From Streptomyces griseoaurantiacus (GTDB taxonomy: Bacteria > Actinomycetota > Actinomycetes > Streptomycetales > Streptomycetaceae): DNA of 44,257 nucleotides. The stretch is taken from the NCBI GenBank assembly GCA_014656015.1, contig BNBP01000059.1:1-44257 (forward strand), written 5' to 3'. The notes below the pieces were generated by a model, which saw nothing but the letters and a program-made list of their open reading frames with translations, was not told the DNA's origin and did not search any database. How positions within the stretch are numbered: the stretch's first letter is position 1; the number at the start of each line of letters is the position of its first letter. Below are positions 26,001 to 32,948 of this stretch, in pieces. The position numbers and the translations under genes are program-made.

Positions 26001-26780
26001 TTCCTCGACGAGCTGCGCGTGCTGTCCGCACGAAGGCTGCGCGAGGCACGGCACGGTGAGACGGTGCTGGTCGCGGGCGCCAAGGCGGCCACCCAGACCC
26101 CGCCGATCCGCTCCGGCCGCCGGGTCATCTTCACCACCCTCGACGACGGCACCGGACTGGTCGACCTGGCCTTCTTCGACGACTCCCACGACACCTGCGC
26201 CCACACCGTCTTCCACTCCTGGCTGCTGCTGGTGCGCGGAGTCGTCCAGCGGCGCGGGCCGCGCAGCCTGAGCGTGGTGGGCGCGGCCGCCTGGAACCTC
26301 GCGGAACTGCTGGAGATACGCCGCCGGGAGGGCCTCGAAGGGGTGGCGGCCCGGCTGGCGGAGACGGGGACCGCGGGCGCCGACGGGGACGGCGGCCGCG
26401 CGGACGGCGGCACCGGCACCACCGGGGGCCCGGGCGGCCGGGTCCGGGCGGAGGCGGTCGCGGGCTCCGACGGGCTGCCGCGCCCGACCGGGTCCGCCGC
26501 CCAGGACGCGATGGAGCGCCGGCGGCGGGCGAAGGAACGGCGGAAGGAGACCGAGGGGGCGGAGGGGACCGAGGGAACGAAGGGGGCCGGGGGGACGGAG
26601 GGGACCGAAAGAGCCGAGGAGGCACGGGACGGGGACGAGGACCGGGGCGACGGCCGGGGGCGGCGCATCCGGATGGCCACGGGGTACGAGATGCACCCCT
26701 GGGCCGATCTGCGCCCCGCGGGCGAGGGCCCGCCGGGCGGAAGGAAACTGTGGCACCAGAGTCCGGGGAGTGCGGGATGA
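23076..26780 (+). CDS. dnaE2: Error-prone DNA polymerase III alpha subunit, DnaE2/ImuC type
   Basis: A C-family DNA polymerase for translesion synthesis and damage-induced mutagenesis. The 1234-residue product has an N-terminal PHP domain (HLHTASGFS at 7-15, ALTDRDTLAGA) and the palm with PDIDIDVE (D428 and D430 expected as metal ligands) and KLDVLG (D580 as third acid). A helix-hairpin-helix region and an OB fold (VIFTTLDDGTGLVDLAFF) follow. The last ~120 residues are low-complexity with EGTEGT-type repeats and end in MHPWADLRP. GTG 23076 follows GGGAGG at 23061. The gene overlaps the next one by ATGA and is preceded by a LexA box, so both are probably induced by DNA damage. Confidence 0.95.
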   Translation: MVFAFPHLHTASGFSLRYGASHPERLAERAGERGMDALALTDRDTLAGAVRFTRACVKAGVRPLYGVDLAVAPYSPARPGRERRRTPVRGGAFVDESAPRVTFLARDGVTGWADLCRIVSAAHAGRTPGDGPPLLPWEANHGEGLTVLLGPDSDVGRALAAGRPDRAARLLAPWRERYGAALRLEAVWHGRTGTGPGSLRLAARTVGFAAEQGVRPVLSNAARYADPGLGPVADVLDAARRLVPIDPAKELDSGEAWLKDTGAMTEAAERIVEAAGFPRGAAHHLLEQTRATAAECVVDPEDDLGIGTVHFPEPHLVGAARRTAQRTLASRAAAGMVRLGHAGRRAYWERMHQELDIIAHHDFASYFLTVAQVVDDVRGMGIRVAARGSGAGSLVNHLLGIAHADPVEHGLLMERFLSKRRPVLPDIDIDVESARRIEVYRAIIDRFGAERVATVAMPETYRVRHAVRDVGAALSMDPAEIDRIAKSFPHIRARDVRAALDELPELRALAGERERYGRLWELVEALDALPRGIAMHPCGVLLSDASLRDRTPVVPTSGEGLPMSQFDKDDVEELGLLKLDVLGVRMQSAMAHAVAEVERTSGERIDLDAVPPGDPATYGLIRSAETLGCFQIESPGQRDLVGRLQPATFHDLVVDISLFRPGPVAADMVRPFIEARHGRAPVRYPHPDLEGPLKETYGVVVFHEQIIHIVHTLTGCGLDEADRVRRGLSDPEAQGRIRVWFAQQAAARGYGAETIARTWEIVEAFGSYGFCKAHAVAFAVPTYQSAWLKAHHPAAFYAGLLTHDPGMYPKRLLLADARRRGVPVLPLDVNRSGVAHRIELVSEGEGRAGAWGLRLALSDVHGISEAEAARIAAGQPYASLLDFWERARPSRPVAGRLAQVGALDAFGANRRDLQLHLTELHRGARGGGGGQLPLAGGRRTASAGLPDLSEEERLSAELGVLSMDASRHLMDDHRAFLDELRVLSARRLREARHGETVLVAGAKAATQTPPIRSGRRVIFTTLDDGTGLVDLAFFDDSHDTCAHTVFHSWLLLVRGVVQRRGPRSLSVVGAAAWNLAELLEIRRREGLEGVAARLAETGTAGADGDGGRADGGTGTTGGPGGRVRAEAVAGSDGLPRPTGSAAQDAMERRRRAKERRKETEGAEGTEGTKGAGGTEGTERAEEARDGDEDRGDGRGRRIRMATGYEMHPWADLRPAGEGPPGGRKLWHQSPGSAG

Positions 26781-27751
26781 CCATCCTCTGCGTACGGTTC
26801 CACCTGTCATCGGCGGACGAGGCGGCCCTGCCGGGGCTGCTCGGGCTGCTGGAGGAGTTCACCCCCGTCGTCGAGGCGCTGCCGCCGGACACGGCGCTGG
26901 TCGATCTGCGCGGCGCCGAGCGCTACTTCGGGCGGGACGCCGTCGAACTGGCGCGGCTCATCCGGGTGCGCGCGCTCGCGCACCACGGCGTCGACTGCGC
27001 GATCGGCGCCGGACCCGGCCCGATGCTGGCCCGCATGGCGCTGCGGGAGGCCGCGCCGGGCGCGGTCGTCGCCGTACCGGAGGCGGCCGGTGCGGTGACG
27101 GAGTTCCTGGCCGGACGGCCGGTGCGGGTGCTGCCCGGTGTCGGCGGCAGCACCGCCCGCACGCTGTGCGAGTACGGGCTCGACACGGTGGGCAGGGTCG
27201 CCGCCGCGCCGCCGGCCACGCTGCAGCGGCTGGTCGGCGCGAAGGCGGGACGGGAACTGCACGAGAGGGCGAACGGCCTCGACCGGGGACGGGTGGTCCC
27301 GAACGCGGTCGCGCGCTCCCTCGCCACCGAACGTCCCTTCGACCTGGACGAGATCGACCCCGGACGGCACCGGCGCGCCCTGCTCTCGGCCGCCGAGGAA
27401 CTGGGCGCCCGGCTGCGCGCCGAGGAACAGGTGTGCAGGACCCTGACCCTGACCGTCCGCTACGCCGACCGCTCCGCGACCGTCCGCAGCCGGGCCCTGG
27501 CGGAGCCGACCGCGCACTCGGCGGCGCTCACCAGGACCGCGTACCGCCTGTACGAGGCGCTCGGCCTGCAACGCGCCCGGGTGCGGGGCCTCGCGCTGCG
27601 CGCGGAGGGGCTGACCCCCGCCGAACGGGCCGCGCACCAGCTCACCTTCGACCCGGTGGACGAGAAGGTCCGCCGCATCGAGGAGGTGGCGGACCGGGTC
27701 CGGGCGAAGTTCGGCCCCGGCGCGATCGGCCCGGGCTCGCTGGCGGCCTGA
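26777..27751 (+). CDS. Y-family polymerase-like protein (ImuB-like), catalytic motifs missing
   Basis: A 324-residue relative of DinB/ImuB. ATG 26777 overlaps the dnaE2 stop (ATGA). The usual first acidic motif (DxDxFF near the N-terminus) is absent: the protein opens TILCVRFHLSSADEAAL. Where polymerases have SxDE, it has ALPPDTALVDLRGAERYFG, as in non-catalytic ImuB. The little-finger region and HhH (LPGVGGSTARTLCEYGL) are present, and HQLTFD near the C-terminus resembles a degenerate beta-clamp motif. By analogy with the mycobacterial mutasome it probably bridges DnaE2 to the clamp. No imuA gene lies beside it. Confidence 0.85.
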   Translation: MTILCVRFHLSSADEAALPGLLGLLEEFTPVVEALPPDTALVDLRGAERYFGRDAVELARLIRVRALAHHGVDCAIGAGPGPMLARMALREAAPGAVVAVPEAAGAVTEFLAGRPVRVLPGVGGSTARTLCEYGLDTVGRVAAAPPATLQRLVGAKAGRELHERANGLDRGRVVPNAVARSLATERPFDLDEIDPGRHRRALLSAAEELGARLRAEEQVCRTLTLTVRYADRSATVRSRALAEPTAHSAALTRTAYRLYEALGLQRARVRGLALRAEGLTPAERAAHQLTFDPVDEKVRRIEEVADRVRAKFGPGAIGPGSLAA

Positions 27752-27773
27752 CGGAGCCGGTACGGGACGGCCC

Positions 27774-28148
27774 TCAGTTGGCCCAGGGCGGGCTGAGCCG
27801 GGTGCCGTCGGCGAGTTCGGCCTCCAGGCCGATGGTGGTGGTGACCCAGGTGACGGCGGTGCGGCCGGTGGGGTTCTCGACCCCGAAGGCCGCGCCCGGG
27901 GTGACGATCACGGTGTCGCCCGCGAGGACCCGCTCGGTGCGCCCGTCCAGGGTGACGAGCAGTTCGCCGTCGAGCAGGTGGAAGATCTCCTCCCGGCTGA
28001 CGGTGTGCGTCGGCGCCTTCGTCCCGGCGGGGATCTCGCCCCGCCAGGCGCACAGCTCCCTGCTGCCGGTGCGCGGGGCGGCGTGGGAGACGAAGCGGGC
28101 GCCGTGGATCTCGTGGGTCACGGCCTCGGACGGACGGACGACGGGCAT
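27774..28148 (-). CDS. Small cupin-domain protein
   Basis: A 124-residue single-domain cupin. The two cupin motifs appear as HTVSREEIFHLLDGEL and, near the end, GDTVIVTPGAAFGVENPTG. The first motif keeps His and Glu metal-ligand candidates, while the second has Phe where His is usual, so metal binding may be altered. I chose ATG 28148 behind GGAGG; the frame upstream runs into the palindromes of the control region. It is divergent from a MarR regulator and separated by two operator-like palindromes, so it is likely the regulator's target. The substrate is unknown. Confidence 0.85.
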   Translation of the reverse strand: MPVVRPSEAVTHEIHGARFVSHAAPRTGSRELCAWRGEIPAGTKAPTHTVSREEIFHLLDGELLVTLDGRTERVLAGDTVIVTPGAAFGVENPTGRTAVTWVTTTIGLEAELADGTRLSPPWAN

Positions 28149-28192
28149 GGGGGCCTCCGGAGGAGAAGGGGGCGGGCAGGAGCGGGGCGGAT

Positions 28193-28217
28193 ATTTGGTC
28201 AAGTCGCTTGACCAAAT
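28193..28217. promoter_or_regulatory. Palindrome 1, likely MarR operator
   Basis: ATTTGGTCAAG, TCG, CTTGACCAAAT: 11-bp perfect arms. It lies in the cupin/marR divergent region, 34 bases centre-to-centre from palindrome 2. Confidence 0.8.
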
Positions 28218-28229
28218 GCCCCGCTCTTA

Positions 28230-28248
28230 TGGTCAAGCAGCTTGACCA
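28230..28248. promoter_or_regulatory. Palindrome 2, likely MarR operator
   Basis: TGGTCAAG, CAG, CTTGACCA: same core as palindrome 1. Its right arm contains the -35 element of the marR promoter; a further half-site GTCAAGG follows at 28253-28259. Confidence 0.8.
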
Positions 28249-28269
28249 ATTCGTCAAGGGTGTTCTAAT
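28242..28269 (+). promoter_or_regulatory. Promoter of the marR gene (leaderless transcript)
   Basis: TTGACC (28242-28247), 16 bases, TCTAAT (28264-28269), a good housekeeping-sigma match. The expected start point falls on or next to the GTG at 28276, and no ribosome site is visible, so the mRNA is probably leaderless. The -35 overlaps palindrome 2, which predicts autorepression. Confidence 0.65.
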
Positions 28270-28275
28270 GCCACC

Positions 28276-28722
28276 GTGGAGAACTCCGAGGCCCTGGCCC
28301 TGTCCGCCGCCCTGCTCGCCGCCGCCGGCGATCTCACCCAGCGCATCCACGCGGGGGTCCTCGCCCGGGGCTTCGAGGGGCTGCGGCCCGCCCACGGCTT
28401 CGCCTTCGCCCGGCTCGCCCCGGACGGGGCGACGGTCACCGATCTCGCCGCGCACCTCGGGGTCACCAAGCAGGCGGCCAGCCAGCTCGTCGAGGAACTG
28501 GCGCGCAAGGGCTACGTCGAACGACGGCCGCACCCGGAGGACGCGCGGGCACGGCTCGTGGTGATGACCGAACGCGGCTGGGCCTGTGCCCGGGCCGCGG
28601 AGGAGGCCGCGGCGGAGGCGGTGCGGCCCTGGGCCGCGCTGCTGGGGGAGCAGGGGGTGCGGCACCTGCGTACCGCGCTGCTGGCGGTGGCGCCCGGCGG
28701 GCCGGTGCGGCCCACCTGGTGA
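28276..28722 (+). CDS. MarR-family transcriptional regulator
   Basis: A 148-residue winged-helix regulator. The HTH is ATVTDLAAHLGVTKQAASQLVEEL, cited here as VTDLAAHLGVTKQAAS, and the wing is YVERRPHPEDARARLVV. An N-terminal helix and C-terminal helices would form the dimer. The GTG 28276 start fits the leaderless promoter upstream. It reads away from the cupin gene, and the two palindromes between them share the TGGTCAAG core, so it most likely represses both genes until a ligand binds. The ligand is unknown. It is convergent with the LPMO gene across a shared terminator. Confidence 0.92.
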   Translation: MENSEALALSAALLAAAGDLTQRIHAGVLARGFEGLRPAHGFAFARLAPDGATVTDLAAHLGVTKQAASQLVEELARKGYVERRPHPEDARARLVVMTERGWACARAAEEAAAEAVRPWAALLGEQGVRHLRTALLAVAPGGPVRPTW

Positions 28723-28777
28723 TGAGGTACGGCGGTGGCCGCGCCGACCGGCGGACCGGTGGGCCCGGGAACGCGGA

Positions 28778-28814
28778 CGGGGTCCGCCCGGCCTGAGCCG
28801 CCGGGCGGACCCCG
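28778..28814. terminator. Bidirectional 15-bp terminator hairpin
   Basis: 28778-28792 pairs perfectly with 28800-28814 with a 7-base loop, and outer GGGAAC/GTTCCC arms extend it. It lies between the stops of the convergent marR and LPMO genes. Confidence 0.85.
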
Positions 28815-28832
28815 AGTTCCCGTACCGGCCGC

Positions 28833-29897
28833 TCAGCGGCCGTGGCGGCCCGCGTGGCCCGCGCGGCGGCGGACCGAGGCGAAGAGGGCCGCGGCACCGA
28901 GCGCGAGGGCGGCGGCGCCGCCGATCGCGACGTACGCCGTGCGCCCGTCGGCGCCCGTCTCGGCGAGGTTCCCGGAGGCGCCGTCGGCCGCGGGCCGGTT
29001 GGCCGGGGTGTCCTCGGCGGCCGTGCCGCCCGCAGTGCCGCCGGTACCGGCGCCGCCCGAACCCTCGGCGGCCTCGGCGCGGCGGGGCTCGGCCGAGGTA
29101 CGGGCGTCGTCGTCGCCGTGGCCGTGGTGCTCGATCGTCGACTTGTCGGCACCGGCCTCGATCTGCCGGTCGGTGGGGGCGGAGGCGGCCGGCGCGGGAG
29201 CCGCCCCCTCCGAGCCGCCGCTGCCGCTGCCGCTGTTGCCGCCCGCGCCGCCGCTCCCGCCGAAGTCGACGTCGGAGCAGGAGTAGAACGCCTCCGGGCT
29301 GTCCGAGCGCTGCCAGATCGCGTAGAGGAGCTGCTTCCCGGAGCGCTGGGGGAGAGCACCGGAGAAGGTGTAGAAACCGTTGACCGGGGCCGGGTCGGTG
29401 GCGCTCGCGACCGGGTGGTCGAGGTCCAGGTCCTTCCAGGCGAGCGGCTTGGCGGGGTCGTAGCCCGGCTTGGTGACGTAGACCTTGAAGGTGCCCTTGT
29501 GGGGCGCGGTGACCCGGTACCTGAAGGTGTACGCGCCGCTCTTCACGGAGGTGGCGGGCCAGTCGGCGCGGGCCAGGTCGAGGCCCTTGAACTCCTCGTT
29601 GCCCGCGCTGCACAGCTTGCCGTCGGGGATGAGGGCCTGGTGCCGGCCGCCGGCGTCGCCGATGCGGATGCCGTTCCAGTCGTAGAGCGCCTGGGTGCCG
29701 CCCGCGGCGACCGCCGCCCGGCAGGCGGCCGACCTCGGGGACTCCGGGCCCTCGGCGTAGCACTGGGCCACCCGGCTGACGGGATCGCCCATCGTGCCGT
29801 GCGCGGCGGCCGGAGCGGCGGCGAGGGCGGTCAGGGCGAGGGGGGTGCCGCCGACGAGGGCGAGTACGGCGGCATGGCGACGGCGGCCTGCGGGCAT
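28833..29897 (-). CDS. Cell-wall-anchored AA10 lytic polysaccharide monooxygenase
   Basis: A copper enzyme that cleaves crystalline cellulose or chitin by oxidation. The 354-residue product has a signal peptide cut at AAA|HGT, leaving H33 as the N-terminal His; with H86 (GGRHQALI) it forms the histidine brace. The core ends at FYSCSDVDF (axial Phe 212). A Gly/Ser and acidic linker follows, with a short HHGHGDDD patch. The C-terminus carries LAETG (311-315), a hydrophobic helix and a basic tail, the signal for class E sortase. GAGGAG precedes ATG 29897. From memory this matches the SCO1734-type wall protein. Anchoring suggests a role on the hyphal surface rather than in free digestion. Confidence 0.9.
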   Translation of the reverse strand: MPAGRRRHAAVLALVGGTPLALTALAAAPAAAHGTMGDPVSRVAQCYAEGPESPRSAACRAAVAAGGTQALYDWNGIRIGDAGGRHQALIPDGKLCSAGNEEFKGLDLARADWPATSVKSGAYTFRYRVTAPHKGTFKVYVTKPGYDPAKPLAWKDLDLDHPVASATDPAPVNGFYTFSGALPQRSGKQLLYAIWQRSDSPEAFYSCSDVDFGGSGGAGGNSGSGSGGSEGAAPAPAASAPTDRQIEAGADKSTIEHHGHGDDDARTSAEPRRAEAAEGSGGAGTGGTAGGTAAEDTPANRPAADGASGNLAETGADGRTAYVAIGGAAALALGAAALFASVRRRAGHAGRHGR

Positions 29898-30061
29898 GGG
29901 GGGCTCCTCGGGGGTCCTGAGCGGCGGGTGCGGTCAGCAAACTAGCCGCGCGGGACCGGGCGAATCCCCTGTTCGGGGCCGAGGAGCGGATCCTTATGCT
30001 CGCGTTAAGGGAGTGCTCAGACCGGCATCAGGTAGAGCCCCCGCGTGAGCCCGGGCAGGGA

Positions 30062-30090
30062 CTCCGCCCCCTGGATCCGGGAGGGCGGAG
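30062..30090 (-). terminator. Hairpin after the 44-residue gene
   Basis: CTCCGCCC (30062-30069) pairs with GGGCGGAG (30083-30090), 24 bases past the stop of the reverse gene at 30114. Confidence 0.5.
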
Positions 30091-30113
30091 GCGCAGGGCC
30101 GGACCGGGCCGGC

Positions 30114-30248
30114 TCAGCCGTCCGGCCACCAGGTCCGGTGGATGTCCTTGCGGACCTCGGGGCGCTCGGCGGGGCGCTCGTCGGCCTCCTCCCGCACACG
30201 GCGGGAGTCCGACTTCCTCAGGGGCTTCTGCACGGTCGTCCGGCGCAT
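30114..30248 (-). CDS. Small basic protein of 44 residues
   Basis: A short gene on the reverse strand, start ATG 30248 and stop TGA 30114. The support is a strong ribosome site (GGAGGAGG) seven bases before the ATG, a protein-like composition and a hairpin after the stop. The product starts MRRTTVQKPLRKSDSRRVRE, has a highly charged middle rich in Glu and Arg, and ends HRTWWPDG. No signal peptide or membrane segment is seen. It might bind nucleic acid or a partner protein, but no function can be given. It stands between the LPMO and methyltransferase genes. Confidence 0.7.
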   Translation of the reverse strand: MRRTTVQKPLRKSDSRRVREEADERPAERPEVRKDIHRTWWPDG

Positions 30249-30330
30249 GGCTGCCTCCTCCGAGATCACCAGGTCCCGCGTCACCACGGGTCTGGACCTC
30301 TACCCGGAGCGTGGCCCATCCCACCCTCCC

Positions 30331-30373
30331 TGTCAGTAACGCTTGTCACGATCGGGCCGTCAGTGCTGTCAGT
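30331..30373 (+). promoter_or_regulatory. TGTCAGT repeats upstream of the methyltransferase
   Basis: TGTCAGT at 30331 and 30367, CGTCAGT at 30358 and TTGTCAC at 30343. The spacing is irregular (12, 15 and 9 bases). The core resembles the CTGTCAT boxes at 19344-19380. It may be an operator; weak support. Confidence 0.3.
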
Positions 30374-30394
30374 GGCGACTGCCATGCTGACTCG

Positions 30395-31009
30395 ATGCAC
30401 ACCCACAGTGAGGAAAAAGCGCCCTCCGGTGACGACTGGGAGGCACTGGCCGCCACCTTCGACGAGGAGCCGGACCACGGGCTGGGCGATCCGCGCATCC
30501 GTGCCGCCTGGGCCGGACGGCTGCGGCGGTGGCTGCCCGGGAGCCCTGGTGACCTGCTCGACCTCGGCTGCGGCACGGGCAGTCTCTCGCTGCTCGCCGC
30601 CGAGGCGGGGCACCGGGTCACCGGCGTCGACACGTCCCCGGCCATGCTCGACCGGGCCCGCGCCAAGCTCGCCGGGCGGGACGCGGAGTTCCTGCGCGGG
30701 GACGCGGCGGCCCCGCCCGTGGGCGGGCGGCGGTTCGACGCGGTGCTCGTCCGCCATGTGCTGTGGACGCTGCCCGATCCGGCGGCCGCGCTGCGGCACT
30801 GGCGCGGGCTGTTGCGGTCCGGTGGCCGGATGGTGCTGGTCGAGGGCGTGTGGGGCACGGTGAGCCCGGTCGGCATACCGGCCGACCGGGTCACCGGGCT
30901 GCTGGCACCGCTCCTGGCTCACGTGGAGGTGGAGCGGCTGTCGGGCGATGCCCGGCTGTGGGGGCGGGAGGTGGGGGACGAGCGGTACGCGGTGGTGGCC
31001 GTCAGCTGA
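30395..31009 (+). CDS. SAM-dependent methyltransferase, class I
   Basis: A 204-residue cytoplasmic methyltransferase with the class I fold. Motif I is LLDLGCGTGSLSLLA, motif II-like GVDTSPAMLDRARAKLA, followed by FLRGDAA and FDAVLVRHVLWTLPDPA and LRSGGRMVLVEG. I chose ATG 30395 (MHTHSEEK) because the residues before it are not protein-like; no ribosome site is visible, so the transcript may be leaderless. Its 3' end overlaps the convergent DUF402 gene by eight bases. The acceptor substrate is unknown. Confidence 0.88.
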   Translation: MHTHSEEKAPSGDDWEALAATFDEEPDHGLGDPRIRAAWAGRLRRWLPGSPGDLLDLGCGTGSLSLLAAEAGHRVTGVDTSPAMLDRARAKLAGRDAEFLRGDAAAPPVGGRRFDAVLVRHVLWTLPDPAAALRHWRGLLRSGGRMVLVEGVWGTVSPVGIPADRVTGLLAPLLAHVEVERLSGDARLWGREVGDERYAVVAVS

Positions 31010-31514
31010 GCAGTTCCCGGAACGCCGGCCCGGCGGCCAGCGCCTCCAGGGTGTCCAGCGCGGTGAGCGCGGCCCGGGCGGCCTCGGGGTCGGTCCGGGC
31101 GAGACCGCTCTGCTCGAACTCGTCCTCGTCCAGCCGGAGGACCGTCGCGCCGTCCGCCGAGCGCCACAGGTCCAGGTCCAGGTCCTCCGAGAGGAGCTCC
31201 GTGCCGGTCAGCACGGCGGGCCTGGCGATGTCGCAGTACCAGCCCTTCAGCGTGCCGTCGCCGGCGCGGACCTCCTTCACCGCGTACCAGCGGTCGCGCC
31301 AGAAGTGCTCGGTGAGGACGTCACCCGGTGCGAAGCGGACGAAACCGAAGTCGCGTACGCCGGGGCTCGCCCAGGGGGCCCGCACGGTGATCCGGCGGCC
31401 GTCGTCGGCGAGGAGGTCCGCGGCGTAGCGCATCTTCGTGCGGCCCGCCTTCCGCAGCACCACCTCGATCCGCCCGGCCGCCTCAGGCGCCCGGTCAGCC
31501 GAAGGCGCGGACAT
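31002..31514 (-). CDS. DUF402 domain-containing protein
   Basis: A 170-residue protein of the DUF402 family, which includes FomD-like nucleotide hydrolases. The domain is seen as LTEHFWRDRWYAVKEVR, GWYCDIARPAVLTG and the acidic LLSEDLDLDLWRS with DEDEF. The clustered acidic residues probably bind a divalent metal. Its ATG 31514 lies within the 3' end of the GNAT gene (20-base overlap), so the two are probably translated together. Its 3' end overlaps the convergent methyltransferase gene. Substrate unknown. Confidence 0.85.
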   Translation of the reverse strand: MSAPSADRAPEAAGRIEVVLRKAGRTKMRYAADLLADDGRRITVRAPWASPGVRDFGFVRFAPGDVLTEHFWRDRWYAVKEVRAGDGTLKGWYCDIARPAVLTGTELLSEDLDLDLWRSADGATVLRLDEDEFEQSGLARTDPEAARAALTALDTLEALAAGPAFRELLS

Positions 31515-32436
31515 GGTGCACCTCCGTCCCGCAGATCTCGTACCCGAACCACTTGTTGATCGCCAGCATCGGTCCGTTGCCGTCGTCGTTGCCCGTCAGG
31601 GCCTCGGTGAAGCCGGCGGCGCGGGCGCGGTGCAGGGAGTCGTTCTTGGCGAGCTTGGCCAGGCCTCTGCCCCGGTACGCGCGGGCCGTGCCCGTCATCA
31701 TCGTGCCGTAGCGCGTGCCGCTGTTCGTGCGGACCATGGTGAACGCCGCCGGGCGGCCCTCGACGAGTACCACCGACGTCAGTTCCTTGCTGGTCAGCGG
31801 GTGGTTCCAGGTCCCCCGCAGCCAGGACTCGTAGTCCGTCAGCTCGTAGTCGATGTCGCTGGGCTCGTCCGCCATGGTCTCCGCGTCGAGAGCGAACAGC
31901 GGACGGGGGTCGGACACGAAGTCGGTGCCGGGGATCACCTCCACGCCGGGCGGCGCGGACTGCAGCGGCGGCAACGAGCCCTCCGTGAGGTCCAGCCGGA
32001 GGAAGTGCGCGGAGCGGCCCGGCCGGTAGCCGCGCCGCTCGGCGAACGCGCGGTTGGCGGGCGTGTCCAGGACCCAGGAGTACACGTCCCGCGCCCCCAC
32101 CTCCCGCAGTCGTTTCTCCGCGGCCCGCACCAGCGCCGTGCCCGCGCCGCGGCCCTCGTGGCTCGGCCGTACGTAGATGTTGAGATAGGCCTGGCCGGGC
32201 TGGGGGCTGTCGTGCACGAGGCCGACCTGGGCCGAGCCCACCGCCTCGCCGTCCACCCGCGCCAGCAGCGGCTCGTAGTGCGCCTCGGGAGGGGAGTGCA
32301 GCAGGTCGTGGGCGAGGGCCTCGCCGGTCATCAGGATGAAGGGGAGCGCCTCCTCGCGGATGCGGGCGAAGGCCTCGCAGTCCTCGGAAGCGTCGGGACG
32401 CAGGCGGTGCACGGTCACGGACGGATCGCTACTCAT
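31495..32436 (-). CDS. GNAT N-acetyltransferase, two tandem domains
   Basis: A 313-residue protein with two GNAT folds. The acetyl-CoA loop of the first is YVRPSHEGRGAGTALV (about 94-109) and of the second ARAYRGRGLAKLAK (about 262). Similar double-GNAT proteins include mycothiol synthase MshD and antibiotic acetyltransferases, but motifs are not specific enough for a substrate. ATG 32436 is the first start behind a stretch with no protein-like sequence. It is transcribed with DUF402 and diverges from the GntR regulator gene; that regulator might control it. Confidence 0.85.
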   Translation of the reverse strand: MSSDPSVTVHRLRPDASEDCEAFARIREEALPFILMTGEALAHDLLHSPPEAHYEPLLARVDGEAVGSAQVGLVHDSPQPGQAYLNIYVRPSHEGRGAGTALVRAAEKRLREVGARDVYSWVLDTPANRAFAERRGYRPGRSAHFLRLDLTEGSLPPLQSAPPGVEVIPGTDFVSDPRPLFALDAETMADEPSDIDYELTDYESWLRGTWNHPLTSKELTSVVLVEGRPAAFTMVRTNSGTRYGTMMTGTARAYRGRGLAKLAKNDSLHRARAAGFTEALTGNDDGNGPMLAINKWFGYEICGTEVHHVRAFG

Positions 32437-32529
32437 GTGAGGGCACGGTACGAGGAAGGGCGGCGGGGGCGCCTCCGAATTTCGCGCCGTCGGGCGCCGG
32501 TTCGCTGTTCCCGGGGGTGCGCTCCGGGC

Positions 32530-32535
32530 GACAAT
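32530..32535 (+). promoter_or_regulatory. Possible -10 element for the GntR gene
   Basis: GACAAT ends six bases before GTG 32542, which has no ribosome site. This suggests a leaderless transcript. The -35 is not recognisable. Confidence 0.35.
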
Positions 32536-32541
32536 CGGTGC

Positions 32542-32922
32542 GTGAGCCTGAAGATCGACATCATTGACAGTACGGAGGGCGGCGCGCCCTACGAGCAGGT
32601 GCGCGCCCGGATCGCCGAGCAGGCACGGTCGGGGGCGTTGCCGGTGGGCTACCGGCTGCCGACGGTGCGGGGCCTCGCCGAGACCCTCGGCCTCGCCGCG
32701 AACACGGTCGCCAAGGCCTACCGGGCACTGGAGGCCGACGGCGTGATCGAGACGCGGGGCCGCAACGGCACCTATGTGGCGGCCGCCGGTTCCGCCGCGG
32801 AGCGGACCGCCGCGAGCGCCGCGCAGGAGTACGCCGAGCGGGTGCGAAGGCTGGGCCTGGGGGAGGGCGAGGCGCTGGCCGCCGTGCGGGACGCCCTGCG
32901 GGCGGCGTACGGGCAGAGGTGA
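32542..32922 (+). CDS. GntR-family regulator, YtrA subfamily
   Basis: A 126-residue regulator with an N-terminal winged helix (PYEQVRARIAEQARSG, LPTVRGLAETLGLAANTVAKAYRALEADG, cited as LGLAANTVAKAYR) and a short C-terminal helical tail (~45 residues) instead of a large ligand domain. This size is typical of the YtrA group, which often controls neighbouring transporter genes; none is present here. GTG 32542 has no ribosome site and is probably leaderless. The divergent GNAT-DUF402 pair is the closest possible target, which is inference. Confidence 0.88.
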   Translation: MSLKIDIIDSTEGGAPYEQVRARIAEQARSGALPVGYRLPTVRGLAETLGLAANTVAKAYRALEADGVIETRGRNGTYVAAAGSAAERTAASAAQEYAERVRRLGLGEGEALAAVRDALRAAYGQR

Positions 32923-32948
32923 GGAGCGCAGGGTCGGCAGCGCGCCGC

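Noticed and set aside
22890..26810. 1306-residue open frame on the reverse strand
   Set aside because: It is antisense to dnaE2; its Gly/Val/Arg/Ala-rich sequence has no domain, while dnaE2 shows full polymerase motifs.
27460..29940. 826-residue open frame on the reverse strand
   Set aside because: It is out of frame with the cupin, LPMO and regulator genes that explain this region.
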